Below, piece after piece: positions 1-7,409 of a DNA stretch of 21,101 nucleotides. Within the stretch, counting starts at the first letter, position 1, and each line of letters opens with the position of its first letter. The translations under genes and the position numbers were made by a program. Source of the DNA: JADJLQ01 sp034439915 (GTDB lineage: Bacteria > Bacteroidota > Bacteroidia > Chitinophagales > Saprospiraceae); assembly GCA_034439915.1 (NCBI GenBank), contig JAWXBI010000319.1:1-21101 (forward strand). Direction: 5' to 3'. The notes beneath the pieces are model-generated. The model worked only from the letters and a program-made list of their open reading frames with translations, did no database searches and was not told the origin of the DNA.

Positions 1-363
1 ATGGAAGATATTTTATTTGTACCGGCAGTATATGAATAGGTCATATTATCCAATAAAGCTTGATCTTCATCAGCAAATTCGTGTTGAAAACTAATTGCCC
101 AAAATATGTCAATTTGTCTGCATTCCTTCTACTGTAAATATTGGATGAAATCGATGGTAAAATGCATCAAAAGATTGACCAGATCACGGAATCCTGCAGA
201 ACACAAGTATTAAAAAAAATGAAAAAGGTCCCGCGCAACTGAAAAATCAGCGTTCTTATTTAATCAGATAAGAATAAAATAATTCAGGAGGTTTTATGAC
301 TTATATAAATTCAGGATGAAATAATTCCCAAGGGATCTGAGCAAGTCCGTCTTTAGTATTGCC
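1..363. other. Intergenic region with no supportable gene
   Basis: No open frame of useful length is visible on either strand. The first 39 bases form a 12-codon frame starting with ATG, too short to support. Visible structures are a perfect 7-bp hairpin at 253-274 (TTCTTAT/ATAAGAA) and, on the plus strand, two short stretches that recall cobalamin-riboswitch consensus (around 228-240 and 285-291). The latter are weak and discussed as a finding. The DUF6580 gene ends at 364 on the opposite strand, so a plus-strand leader here would have no downstream plus-strand gene before 985. Confidence 0.5.
253..274 (+). repeat. Perfect 7-bp inverted repeat
   Basis: TTCTTAT at 253-259 pairs exactly with ATAAGAA at 268-274 across an 8-base loop. 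It is followed by A-rich sequence rather than a T tract, so it is not a classic terminator in the plus direction. Its role is unknown. Confidence 0.4.
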
Positions 364-927
364 TCACTGAATTGCCGGATGAGGTTTGAATGCTTTTTTA
401 CTGACTAAATAGATGCCAAATAAAACCGAACTGAATAACAGGTCGGCTGCCAGAGTATTCCCAAAGAAGGGCAAGGCGAATGCATAACAGGCACCGAGTC
501 CCCCAACGTTTTGTGGCCAGGCCGGGTTTCCCAACCAAACTCCGAAATTGGTAATCATAAAAAATGATAAGGATGCCGCAAGACTTCCCAGTACTACATT
601 TTTAATTTTAATCTTTTGGATAAACACCTTTCCCAATAAAACGATTCCAATAAAACTAAGGTATACCCAAAGATCCCCCATCCATCGCCAGCCGGTATAG
701 TACTCGGGGAACATATTTTTATACATTCCATTATTCAGGTACAAATCAGAAATCCACAATACGGTTAAAGGCAACAAATACGCTAACCAAGATGGTCTTA
801 TGGTTGCACCTGCAAATAAGGCGGTAGCGCCAACGGCTGTAAAATTGGGTGCATGCGGTATGAGCCGGCTCAGTATCCCGACCAGGATTAAGCCTAAAAC
901 TAGATTGATTGTAGAGATATTTTTCAC
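364..927 (-). CDS. DUF6580-family putative membrane transport protein
   Basis: The 187-residue protein is strongly hydrophobic, with about five membrane segments (roughly residues 7-24, 44-62, 84-106, 110-132 and 155-178). The N-terminal pattern SRLIPHAPNFTAVGATALFAG is typical of the DUF6580 family, small integral membrane proteins common in Bacteroidota and annotated only as putative transporters. No substrate can be read from the sequence. The start is GTG at 925-927; an in-frame TAA lies two codons upstream, so no earlier start is possible, and an AGG-containing stretch precedes it. It diverges from a GNAT gene with only 57 bases between them, so both promoters must lie in that gap. Family assignment is from memory of its conserved N terminus; function is unassigned. 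Confidence 0.75.
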   Translation of the reverse strand: MKNISTINLVLGLILVGILSRLIPHAPNFTAVGATALFAGATIRPSWLAYLLPLTVLWISDLYLNNGMYKNMFPEYYTGWRWMGDLWVYLSFIGIVLLGKVFIQKIKIKNVVLGSLAASLSFFMITNFGVWLGNPAWPQNVGGLGACYAFALPFFGNTLAADLLFSSVLFGIYLVSKKAFKPHPAIQ

Positions 928-984
928 TATTTACCTGACTGTTGATTTAAAAATATTATGTAAAATTACTTTAAAATCACCATA

Positions 985-1509
985 TTGGAAACCCCTCGTG
1001 TACCTGTCGCAGAATTAGCTGCCCTATCCGATTTTGAAACTATCCTGAGATTGTATCGCCAGGCCAACGAAGTTTTATTGGCAGAAGGTATAATTCAATG
1101 GAATGATGATTATCCATCTCCAAAAGTATTAAAAGAGAACCTGGCCAACGGCAATACCTGGGTTTTTCGAGATCATGGCCAACCCATCGCGACGATTACC
1201 CTGGATGAAGACCAGGATCTGCAATACCAATTAATCCAATGGGCTTATGTGTCTAATCGCGTCCTGGTGGTCCATCGGTTGTGTGTAGCGCCTGGTTTTC
1301 AGAAGTTGGGTAAGGCCCGTCAGATGATGCAGTTTGCCGAATCATTTGCTGTATTGAATCAGTATCAGGCGATTCGGCTGGATGCTTATTTGGGTAATCC
1401 CTATTCTCAAAAATTGTATCGGTCGTTGGGTTATCACGAAGCTGGTGGTTATTGTTATTATCACCCGGGCCTGATCATGTGCAATTGTTTTGAAAAATGG
1501 GTGGGCTGA
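985..1509 (+). CDS. GNAT-family N-acetyltransferase
   Basis: This 174-residue protein has the GNAT fold signature. An N-terminal strand and helix (about residues 8-30) are followed by a central strand ending in RLCVAPGFQKLGKARQMM (about 94-111), where Q-K-L-G-K-A fills the acetyl-CoA pyrophosphate loop (Q/RxxGxG/A). A C-terminal NPYSQKLYRSLGY motif (about 138-150) is the usual motif B region. GNAT enzymes move an acetyl group from acetyl-CoA to an amine; the substrate here cannot be inferred. The longest frame begins with TTG at 985. No ATG fits, and the N-terminal strand starts within ten residues of that TTG, so it is probably close to the real start. It diverges from the DUF6580 gene. The downstream non-coding stretch has no clear terminator. 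Confidence 0.8.
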   Translation: METPRVPVAELAALSDFETILRLYRQANEVLLAEGIIQWNDDYPSPKVLKENLANGNTWVFRDHGQPIATITLDEDQDLQYQLIQWAYVSNRVLVVHRLCVAPGFQKLGKARQMMQFAESFAVLNQYQAIRLDAYLGNPYSQKLYRSLGYHEAGGYCYYHPGLIMCNCFEKWVG

Positions 1510-1574
1510 TTATAGGGTGACGTTAAGGACAAACCATGCGTCTTACCTGAGTTATTGGGGAAGGTTGTTTGTGC

Positions 1575-1809
1575 GCCGTAATTTATTACGGTGATTTTAT
1601 AGGCCTCGATACCTACAGGTATTAAAAAACCCTCCGGAATAAATTCCAGAGCACGAAATCTGGTGGTACTAAACCATCCGGAATCAATTCCGGAGCAGGA
1701 TACCAGGTGGTATTAAACCCTTCGGAATAAATTCCAGACCACGATAACTCTCCGGAATAAATTCCAGACCACGATAACCCGCCGGAATAAATTCCAGAGC
1801 ACGAAAATC
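1575..1809. repeat. Six-copy intergenic palindromic repeat array
   Basis: Six copies of a 16-18 base inverted repeat lie between the GNAT and M1 peptidase genes, at 1575-1592 (arms CCGTAAT/ATTACGG), 1633-1650, 1677-1694 (perfect 8-bp arms TCCGGAAT/ATTCCGGA), 1721-1738, 1751-1768 and 1781-1798. Start-to-start distances are 58, 44, 44, 30 and 30 bases. The longer units carry a second small inverted repeat, ATACCT/AGGTAT at 1609-1622 and ATACC/GGTAT at 1700-1713. The last three units are shorter and end in ACCACGATAAC or AGCACGAAAATC. Periods of 44 bases are not multiples of three, so this is not a coding repeat. It resembles a REP-type or other intergenic repeat cluster. Function unknown. Confidence 0.8.
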
Positions 1810-1850
1810 AATACATTGAAATCCCCATTAATTTTTCAACCTTCAAGTCT

Positions 1851-1858
1851 TATATTTG
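1851..1858 (+). promoter_or_regulatory. Bacteroidota -7 element TATATTTG (M1 peptidase)
   Basis: This is an exact match to TAnnTTTG, the -7 box of the Bacteroidota primary sigma factor. It ends only five bases before the preferred ATG at 1864, which would imply an almost leaderless mRNA. No convincing -33 TTG is visible at the usual distance. Confidence 0.5.
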
Positions 1859-1863
1859 GCTTT

Positions 1864-3708
1864 ATGATAAGGTATTCGCACTCTTTTCTTTTAGTTTTTT
1901 CCCTGGTCTATCTGCAGGCCCAGCCGGACCGCTGGCAACAAAAGGTCAATTATGAAATGGTCATCGATTTTGATGCAGCCCGACATCAGTTTACCGGGGA
2001 TCAAAAACTAACTTATTATAATCAGTCACCAGATGTGCTGGATAAAGTATATTTTCATTTGTATTATAATGCATTCCAGCCGGGGAGTGCCATGGATGTG
2101 CGTTCCAGATCATTGCCCGATCCGGATGCCAGAGTAAGAGACAGGATTTCCAAATTAAAAGAAGATGAGATCGGATACCATCAGGTGCTGTCCCTCACCC
2201 AGGATGGAACTCCCCTTCGTTATGTGATAGAAGGTACAATTTTGGAAGTGCTTTTAAATAAACCGATTAAACCAAAAGGGAAGGCTGTGTTTGTGATGAA
2301 ATTCAAATCGCAGGTACCCGCTCAGATCCGCCGTACCGGAAGAAACAATAAAGAAGGTATTGCCTATTCCATGAGTCAATGGTACCCCAAATTGTGTGAA
2401 TACGATTACCAGGGGTGGCATGCTAATCCTTATGTTGCCCGAGAATTCTACGGCATCTGGGGCGATTTTGACGTAAAAATCAGGATGGATAAAAATTATC
2501 TGATCGCTGCGGGCGGGTATATCCAAAACGCAAACGAAGTCGGCTATGGGTATGAAAAAACAGGGGCAGCGGTCAAGAAGCCGGCTGGAGACAAATTAAC
2601 CTGGCATTTCAAAGCGTTGAAGGTCCATGATTTTATGTGGGCTGCCGACCCGGAATATAAACACACCAAACTGGTCAACGACGATGGCATAGAAATGAAT
2701 TTCTTTTATCAGGAAAATGAAAAAACTAGAGATACCTGGTCGAAATTACCCGCCGTGATGAACCAGGTGTTTAAAATTGCAAATAAAAAGTTTGGCAAGT
2801 ACCCCTATAATTATTATGCTTTTATCCAGGGTGGGGACGGGGGTATGGAGTATCCGATGGCTACCCTGATTATGGGTGAAGGATCCATGCAGGGGTTGAT
2901 TGGTGTGGCTACCCATGAATTGATGCATTCGTGGTACCAGATGGTGCTCGGTTCCAATGAAAGTTTATACGCCTGGATGGATGAAGGGTTTACCAGCTAT
3001 GCAGAAGACAAGATCCTGTATGAAATTGCAGAGCCAGGCGTCACCGATGTGTATGGAAATTCTGCATTCAATGGAGCCTACCAGGGCTATTTTAACCTGG
3101 CTAAAAGTGGGAAAGAAGAGCCCCTGACGACGCATTCCGATCATTTTGAATCCAATTTTGCATATGGGGTAGCGGCCTATTCCAAAGGGGAAGTTTTCCT
3201 TCATCAGTTGGAATACATTATTGGGAAGCCGGTGTTTGAACGGGGCTTGCTGGATTATTTTAATACCTGGAAATATAAACATCCCAATGTCAATGACCTC
3301 ATCAGGACTTTTGAGCGGGCTTCCGGACTGGAATTGGATTGGTATAAGGAGTATTTTGTCAATAGCGTAAAACAGATTGATTACGGAATTGACTCGGTAT
3401 ATTCAGAAAATGAAATGACGGTTGTTCGTTTGCGAAAGGTCAAACCTTTTATTATGCCGGTGGACCTGATGGTTACATTGCAGGATGGCAGCCGTTCACT
3501 GGCTTATATTCCGCTGGATGTGATGAGGGGGGAGAAAAAACAAGAGTGGCCGGACCTTAAGGTGGTGACCAACCCGGACTGGACCTGGACCCATCCAACT
3601 TACCTGCTTAAAATCAACGTGCCGTTGGCTAATATAAAAAGTCTGGAAATCGATCCTTCAAAACGCATGGCAGATATGGAACGAGACAACAATAGCTATA
3701 ACCGTTAG
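1864..3708 (+). CDS. Secreted M1-family zinc metallopeptidase
   Basis: The 614-residue protein has an N-terminal signal peptide (about residues 1-18, MIRYSHSFLLVFSLVYLQAQ, cleavage near A-Q). An M1 N-terminal beta domain follows, then the catalytic core: GGMEYPM at about 326-332 (a variant of the GxMEN substrate motif), and HELMH at 351-355 with the third zinc ligand E374 in WMDEGFTSY, the standard HExxH-x18-E spacing. M1 enzymes remove N-terminal amino acids from peptides; this one probably acts in the periplasm or as an exported protein. The open frame extends upstream to a TTG at 1816, but ATG 1864 gives a clean signal peptide and was chosen. No type IX C-terminal sorting domain is evident. 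The gene stands alone, after the repeat array, and ends facing the ilv operon. Confidence 0.9.
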   Translation: MIRYSHSFLLVFSLVYLQAQPDRWQQKVNYEMVIDFDAARHQFTGDQKLTYYNQSPDVLDKVYFHLYYNAFQPGSAMDVRSRSLPDPDARVRDRISKLKEDEIGYHQVLSLTQDGTPLRYVIEGTILEVLLNKPIKPKGKAVFVMKFKSQVPAQIRRTGRNNKEGIAYSMSQWYPKLCEYDYQGWHANPYVAREFYGIWGDFDVKIRMDKNYLIAAGGYIQNANEVGYGYEKTGAAVKKPAGDKLTWHFKALKVHDFMWAADPEYKHTKLVNDDGIEMNFFYQENEKTRDTWSKLPAVMNQVFKIANKKFGKYPYNYYAFIQGGDGGMEYPMATLIMGEGSMQGLIGVATHELMHSWYQMVLGSNESLYAWMDEGFTSYAEDKILYEIAEPGVTDVYGNSAFNGAYQGYFNLAKSGKEEPLTTHSDHFESNFAYGVAAYSKGEVFLHQLEYIIGKPVFERGLLDYFNTWKYKHPNVNDLIRTFERASGLELDWYKEYFVNSVKQIDYGIDSVYSENEMTVVRLRKVKPFIMPVDLMVTLQDGSRSLAYIPLDVMRGEKKQEWPDLKVVTNPDWTWTHPTYLLKINVPLANIKSLEIDPSKRMADMERDNNSYNR

Positions 3709-3809
3709 GCGGCTTGACGGAGACTATTGGTCCAGTTTTTTAATCTTTTATAGACTGATAACAAATAAAAAGCACCGGCCAAAACAAAGAGCCCGGCAAT
3801 CCAACCTTC
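3705..3809 (-). pseudogene. Possible C-terminal remnant of a membrane protein
   Basis: The minus strand is open for 34 codons ending at TAA (3705-3707), which overlaps the M1 peptidase stop. The translation has one hydrophobic stretch followed by basic and aromatic residues (core IAGLFVLAGAFYLLSVYKRL), typical of a last membrane helix. Immediately upstream an in-frame TAA sits at 3810-3812. Beyond it the same frame stays open for another 24 or so codons (to about 3885), through the terminator hairpin. No ATG, GTG or TTG start fits. It may be the tail of a decayed gene, or chance. No family recognised. Confidence 0.22.
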
Positions 3810-3857
3810 TTAAATATCAAGAGTATAGAAAATTAAAGGTTTGATCTCCCAAAATTT

Positions 3858-3885
3858 AAAAAGGCCCCATTGCTGAGGCCTTTTT
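3858..3885. terminator. Two-way Rho-independent terminator (M1 peptidase / ilvC)
   Basis: AAAAAGGCC at 3858-3866 and GGCCTTTTT at 3877-3885 form a perfect 9-bp stem over a 10-base loop, with T tracts on both strands. It sits between the convergent M1 peptidase and ilv operon and could end transcription from either side. Confidence 0.85.
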
Positions 3886-3898
3886 CCTAATCATACAG

Positions 3899-3915
3899 CG
3901 TTGCATGATGCAACG
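3899..3915. repeat. 17-base palindrome next to the ilvC stop
   Basis: CGTTGCAT at 3899-3906 and ATGCAACG at 3908-3915 are exact inverted arms around one central base. It begins nine bases past the ilvC stop codon. There is a T tract on its ilvC side, not the downstream side, so it is not an intrinsic terminator by itself. It could stabilise the mRNA 3' end or bind a protein. Confidence 0.5.
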
Positions 3916-3924
3916 GAAAAAAGA

Positions 3925-4971
3925 TTATTGTTTTTCGGGTCTTAAACTGCGGACAACTTTACCGGCCTGCCACATCTCAGAATCCCGGAGCTCGGCCAAT
4001 TCGACTTCCAACTTTGCCCGGTAATCCGGTTGACTATTGCTATCTATAGAACGTTGGGCTTCGTCTCCTCGTGCCACGGATGCGTATAATTCTTCAAATA
4101 CCGGTGCTGTGGCATCCCGGAATCTGTTTTTCCAATCAAGTGCCCCGCGTTGGGCAGTAGTACTGCAATTGGCATACATCCAGTCCATACCATTTTCAGC
4201 GACCAATGGCATGAGGCTCTGTGTAAGCTCCTCTACCGTCTCATTGAAAGCCTCTGAAGGCGTATGGCCATTTTTTCTCAAAACCGTATACTGGGCTTCA
4301 AAAATGCCCTGGATAGCGCCCATCAGGGTACCCCGCTCACCGGTCAGGTCGCTGAATACCTCACGCTGAAAATTGGTTTCAAACAAATAGCCCGAACCAA
4401 TGCCAATACCTAAGGCAATCACCCTTTCCTTTGCTTTACCCGTAGCATCCTGGAAAATGGCGTAACTTGAATTCAGGCCCCGTCCTTGTAAAAACATCCT
4501 TCGCAAACTGGTACCGGAACCTTTAGGAGCGACCAAAATCACGTCAATGTCCGGTGGAGGGATGATACCCGTCCGCTCTTTATACGTAATGCCAAATCCA
4601 TGTGAAAAATAAAGTGCTTTGCCCGGGGTCAACAACGGTTTAATGGTTGGCCAGGCTGCGAGCTGGGCTGCATCCGAAAGCAGATATTGAATGATACTCC
4701 CCTTTGCTACGGCTTCTTCGATAGAAAACAAGGTTTTTCCCGGTTCGAATCCATCCCGGATGGCTTTATCCCAGGTAGGAGAGGGGTTTCTCTGGCCAAT
4801 GATGACATTAAAACCATTGTCTCTCAGGTTTAAGGCCTGACCGGGCCCCTGGACTCCGTAACCAATAATTGCGATGGTTTCATTTTGTAAAATATCACGG
4901 GCATGATCCAGTGAAAATTCATCGCGGGTAACCACATTTTCCTCAACCCCGCCAAAGTTTAATTTTGCCAT
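3925..4971 (-). CDS. ilvC: Ketol-acid reductoisomerase (class I, Bacteroidota type)
   Basis: IlvC converts acetolactate or acetohydroxybutyrate to the dihydroxy acid by Mg-dependent isomerisation and NAD(P)H reduction, the second common step of valine and isoleucine synthesis. The 348-residue protein starts MAKLNFGG and has the nucleotide-binding GYGVQG at 37-42. The cofactor-specificity loop GQRNPSPTW lies near 59-67, with catalytic His124 in SHGFGI. Metal-binding acids are visible as D208 and E212 (DLTGE) and E244/E248 (ETVEE). The length fits the single-knotted class I enzymes, with the slightly extended C terminus seen in Bacteroidota. Last gene of the ilvD-ilvB-ilvN-ilvC operon, 48 bases after ilvN; a terminator lies at 3858-3885. 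Confidence 0.97.
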   Translation of the reverse strand: MAKLNFGGVEENVVTRDEFSLDHARDILQNETIAIIGYGVQGPGQALNLRDNGFNVIIGQRNPSPTWDKAIRDGFEPGKTLFSIEEAVAKGSIIQYLLSDAAQLAAWPTIKPLLTPGKALYFSHGFGITYKERTGIIPPPDIDVILVAPKGSGTSLRRMFLQGRGLNSSYAIFQDATGKAKERVIALGIGIGSGYLFETNFQREVFSDLTGERGTLMGAIQGIFEAQYTVLRKNGHTPSEAFNETVEELTQSLMPLVAENGMDWMYANCSTTAQRGALDWKNRFRDATAPVFEELYASVARGDEAQRSIDSNSQPDYRAKLEVELAELRDSEMWQAGKVVRSLRPEKQ

Positions 4972-5019
4972 TGATTCAATTTATAGTTTAAGTTTTAAAA
5001 ATTTTTTATAACCGGAAAT

Positions 5020-5610
5020 TTACATGCTAAACACATTTTCCTGCTGATCCAAAAATTCATTTTCGACCATTTCAGAAGGTGGTTCGTGTTGCTCAAACTG
5101 GGTGAGCTTGCGGTGAAACCCTTCACTGCTTTTTATAATTGCCACCCTGGCACTGCGGACAAATTCAATCAGGCCATAAGGTTCGAGTACCTTGAGGAGT
5201 TGATCGGTTTCTTCCCGGTGTCCGGTGACGGAGAATACCGTATAATCTTTGCGGATGACCACAGCCCGTGCACCGTATTGGCTTAAAAGCCTTTCCACCT
5301 TTACTTCGCTGGCAATAATGTCGGTAGAGACTTTATACAATGCGAGTTCCTGCCATACGATCTCATCATTATTGTTGTAATATGCTTTCAGGACATCGAC
5401 CTGTTTTTCAATTTGCCGGCATAATTTCCTGACGACTTCTTCAGATTCATTGATGACAATATTAAACCGGTGGACAGAGTCAATCTCACTCGGCGAGGTA
5501 TTGAGGCTTTCAACATTAATTTTCCTTCTTGAAAAAATAATGGCGATCCGGTTTAATAAACCAATCTGGTTTTCTGTATAGACCGTGACCGTATATTCTT
5601 GTTTCAGCAT
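5020..5610 (-). CDS. ilvN: Acetolactate synthase small (regulatory) subunit
   Basis: The 196-residue protein opens with an ACT domain (about 5-80: TVTVYTENQIGLLNRIAIIF, then RFNIVI). A second ACT-like half follows (about 85-165, VSVTGHREETDQLL-like region), the layout of the IlvN/IlvH regulatory subunit. It binds the catalytic IlvB subunit and gives feedback inhibition by branched-chain amino acids; the exact effector cannot be read from the sequence. The C-terminal tail of roughly 30 residues is rich in Glu and Gln and is longer than in the enteric short forms. ATG at 5608-5610 lies 15 bases after the ilvB stop, so the two subunits are probably translated together. Confidence 0.93.
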   Translation of the reverse strand: MLKQEYTVTVYTENQIGLLNRIAIIFSRRKINVESLNTSPSEIDSVHRFNIVINESEEVVRKLCRQIEKQVDVLKAYYNNNDEIVWQELALYKVSTDIIASEVKVERLLSQYGARAVVIRKDYTVFSVTGHREETDQLLKVLEPYGLIEFVRSARVAIIKSSEGFHRKLTQFEQHEPPSEMVENEFLDQQENVFSM

Positions 5611-5625
5611 GATTTAATTTTTAAA

Positions 5626-7380
5626 TTACAGGTCTTCTTTACACAAAATGACCTCTGCGACCCCTCTGCCCTGAGGAACCATGGGGAACACATTGTTTTC
5701 TTTGCCAACGATGACTTCCAGCAGAAAACTACCGGGATGCTCCAGCATCTCCCGGATGGCATCAGTCAATTCATTTCTTGCCGAAACCGAGCGGGCGGCA
5801 ATATGATATCCTTTAGCGACCTGCACATAATCCGGACTCATAATATTGACAAAGCTGTACCGGTTTTCGTGAAAGAGTTCCTGCCATTGCCTGACCATAC
5901 CCAGGAAATTGTTGTTGAGAATGATGATCTTGACATTGGGTTTGAATTGCATAATCGTACCCAATTCCTGTATGGTCATTTGAATGCCGCCATCCCCTAT
6001 AATGGCCACTACTTCCCGGTGGGGAGCGCCGTATTTAGCTCCGATAGCCGCAGGCAGAGCGAAGCCCATAGTGCCTAATCCTCCACTGGTGATATTACTT
6101 TTACTGTCCGTAAATTTGGCGTATCGGCAGGTCACCATCTGATGCTGGCCTACATCTGTAACCAGGATCGCCTTGCCCCCCGTAAATGAATTCAATATAT
6201 GAATGACCTCTCCCATCGTCAACGAAGTCCCGGTAGGGTTCAATTCATTAAAAATCACTTTAGTCTCCTCCTGGAGTTTACAATCATCGAATTTTTGGAA
6301 CCAGGTCAGATAATTCTTTTTTTGAATGGCCTTGGTAAGCAGGGGTAGGGTCTCTTTACAATCGCCCCATACCGGTACAGTGGTTTTTACATTTTTATCA
6401 ATCTCTGACGGATCAATATCGAGGTGAATGATTTTTGCCTGCTTGGCGTATTTATCCAATCGCCCGGTTACCCGGTCATCAAAGCGCATCCCGATAGCGA
6501 TCAGGACATCACATTCATTGGTGAGCAGGTTGGGGCCATAATTGCCATGCATACCCAGCATGCCCACTGCGTTAGGATGGTCGGTGGGTATGGCACTCAT
6601 ACCCAGAATGGTCCAGGCAGCCGGTATGCCTGATTTTTCCAGAAAGGCTTTAAACTCTGATTCCGCTTTACCCAGGATTACCCCCTGTCCAAAAATAATT
6701 AGTGGACGCTCAGCCTCATCAATCAACGCTGCCGCTTGCTGAATATATTCTTTTCTTATTATCGGTTTAGGACGGTAACTTCTGATGTGCCTGCATTTTT
6801 CATAACCCGTATAATTAAAGGACTGGATCTGGGCATTTTTGGTGATATCAATTAATACGGGTCCGGGACGTCCGCTGCGGGCTATATAAAATGCCTTGGC
6901 GATCACACCGGGTATTTCGTGGGCCTCCGTCACCTGATAATTCCATTTGGTGATCGGAGTAGTTATATTCATCACGTCTGTTTCCTGAAAAGCATCCGTC
7001 CCGAGCAAGTGAGCAAAGACCTGTCCGGTAATGCAGACTACAGGCGTGCTGTCAATCATAGCGTCTGCTAAACCGGTGACGAGATTAGTAGCGCCAGGTC
7101 CGCTGGTTGCAAAGACCACCCCGGTTTTCCCGCTGACCCGCGCATAGCCCTGAGCAGCATGGATCGCGCCCTGCTCGTGACGCACCAGGATGTGTTCCAG
7201 TTGTTTGCCATAATGAAATAAAGCGTCGTAAATGGGCATAATAGCTCCTCCTGGATAACCAAAAATAAGGTCAACGCCTTCCGCTACCAGGCAACGCATG
7301 GTGGCTTCCGCCCCACTTAGCATGGTTTGAGGCACTTCGTCGACTATCATTCCGGGTTTGGTTTCCGTCAGTATAGACAT
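5626..7380 (-). CDS. ilvB: Acetolactate synthase large (catalytic) subunit
   Basis: The enzyme joins two pyruvates to acetolactate, or pyruvate and 2-oxobutyrate to acetohydroxybutyrate, using thiamine diphosphate, FAD and Mg. The 584 residues show the three expected domains. The N-terminal Pyr domain carries the catalytic glutamate E69 in VRHEQGAIHAAQGYA. A central FAD-binding domain follows. The C-terminal PP domain has the ThDP/Mg motif GDGG at about 462 running to NNN at about 489-491. The ATG at 7378-7380 precedes a roughly 20-residue lead-in before LSGAEA, usual for this family. It lies 29 bases after ilvD and 15 before ilvN, in one minus-strand operon. No truncation is visible. Confidence 0.97.
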   Translation of the reverse strand: MSILTETKPGMIVDEVPQTMLSGAEATMRCLVAEGVDLIFGYPGGAIMPIYDALFHYGKQLEHILVRHEQGAIHAAQGYARVSGKTGVVFATSGPGATNLVTGLADAMIDSTPVVCITGQVFAHLLGTDAFQETDVMNITTPITKWNYQVTEAHEIPGVIAKAFYIARSGRPGPVLIDITKNAQIQSFNYTGYEKCRHIRSYRPKPIIRKEYIQQAAALIDEAERPLIIFGQGVILGKAESEFKAFLEKSGIPAAWTILGMSAIPTDHPNAVGMLGMHGNYGPNLLTNECDVLIAIGMRFDDRVTGRLDKYAKQAKIIHLDIDPSEIDKNVKTTVPVWGDCKETLPLLTKAIQKKNYLTWFQKFDDCKLQEETKVIFNELNPTGTSLTMGEVIHILNSFTGGKAILVTDVGQHQMVTCRYAKFTDSKSNITSGGLGTMGFALPAAIGAKYGAPHREVVAIIGDGGIQMTIQELGTIMQFKPNVKIIILNNNFLGMVRQWQELFHENRYSFVNIMSPDYVQVAKGYHIAARSVSARNELTDAIREMLEHPGSFLLEVIVGKENNVFPMVPQGRGVAEVILCKEDL

Positions 7381-7409
7381 ATTAATTTTTTTTGTAATAT
7401 AATAATAAT

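Noticed and set aside
291..318. AGGAGG followed by an ATG and a seven-codon frame on the plus strand (possible leader peptide)
   Set aside because: No downstream plus-strand gene follows it closely, Bacteroidota rarely depend on such ribosome binding sites, and the frame is too short to support.
302..363. In-frame continuation of the DUF6580 gene past its TGA for about 20 codons (minus strand)
   Set aside because: The length to the TGA already fits the family, and a 20-codon open stretch is common by chance. There is no readthrough signal.
1816..1863. TTG start at 1816 for the M1 peptidase
   Set aside because: It would place 16 extra residues before a clear signal peptide and would put the -7 box inside the coding region.
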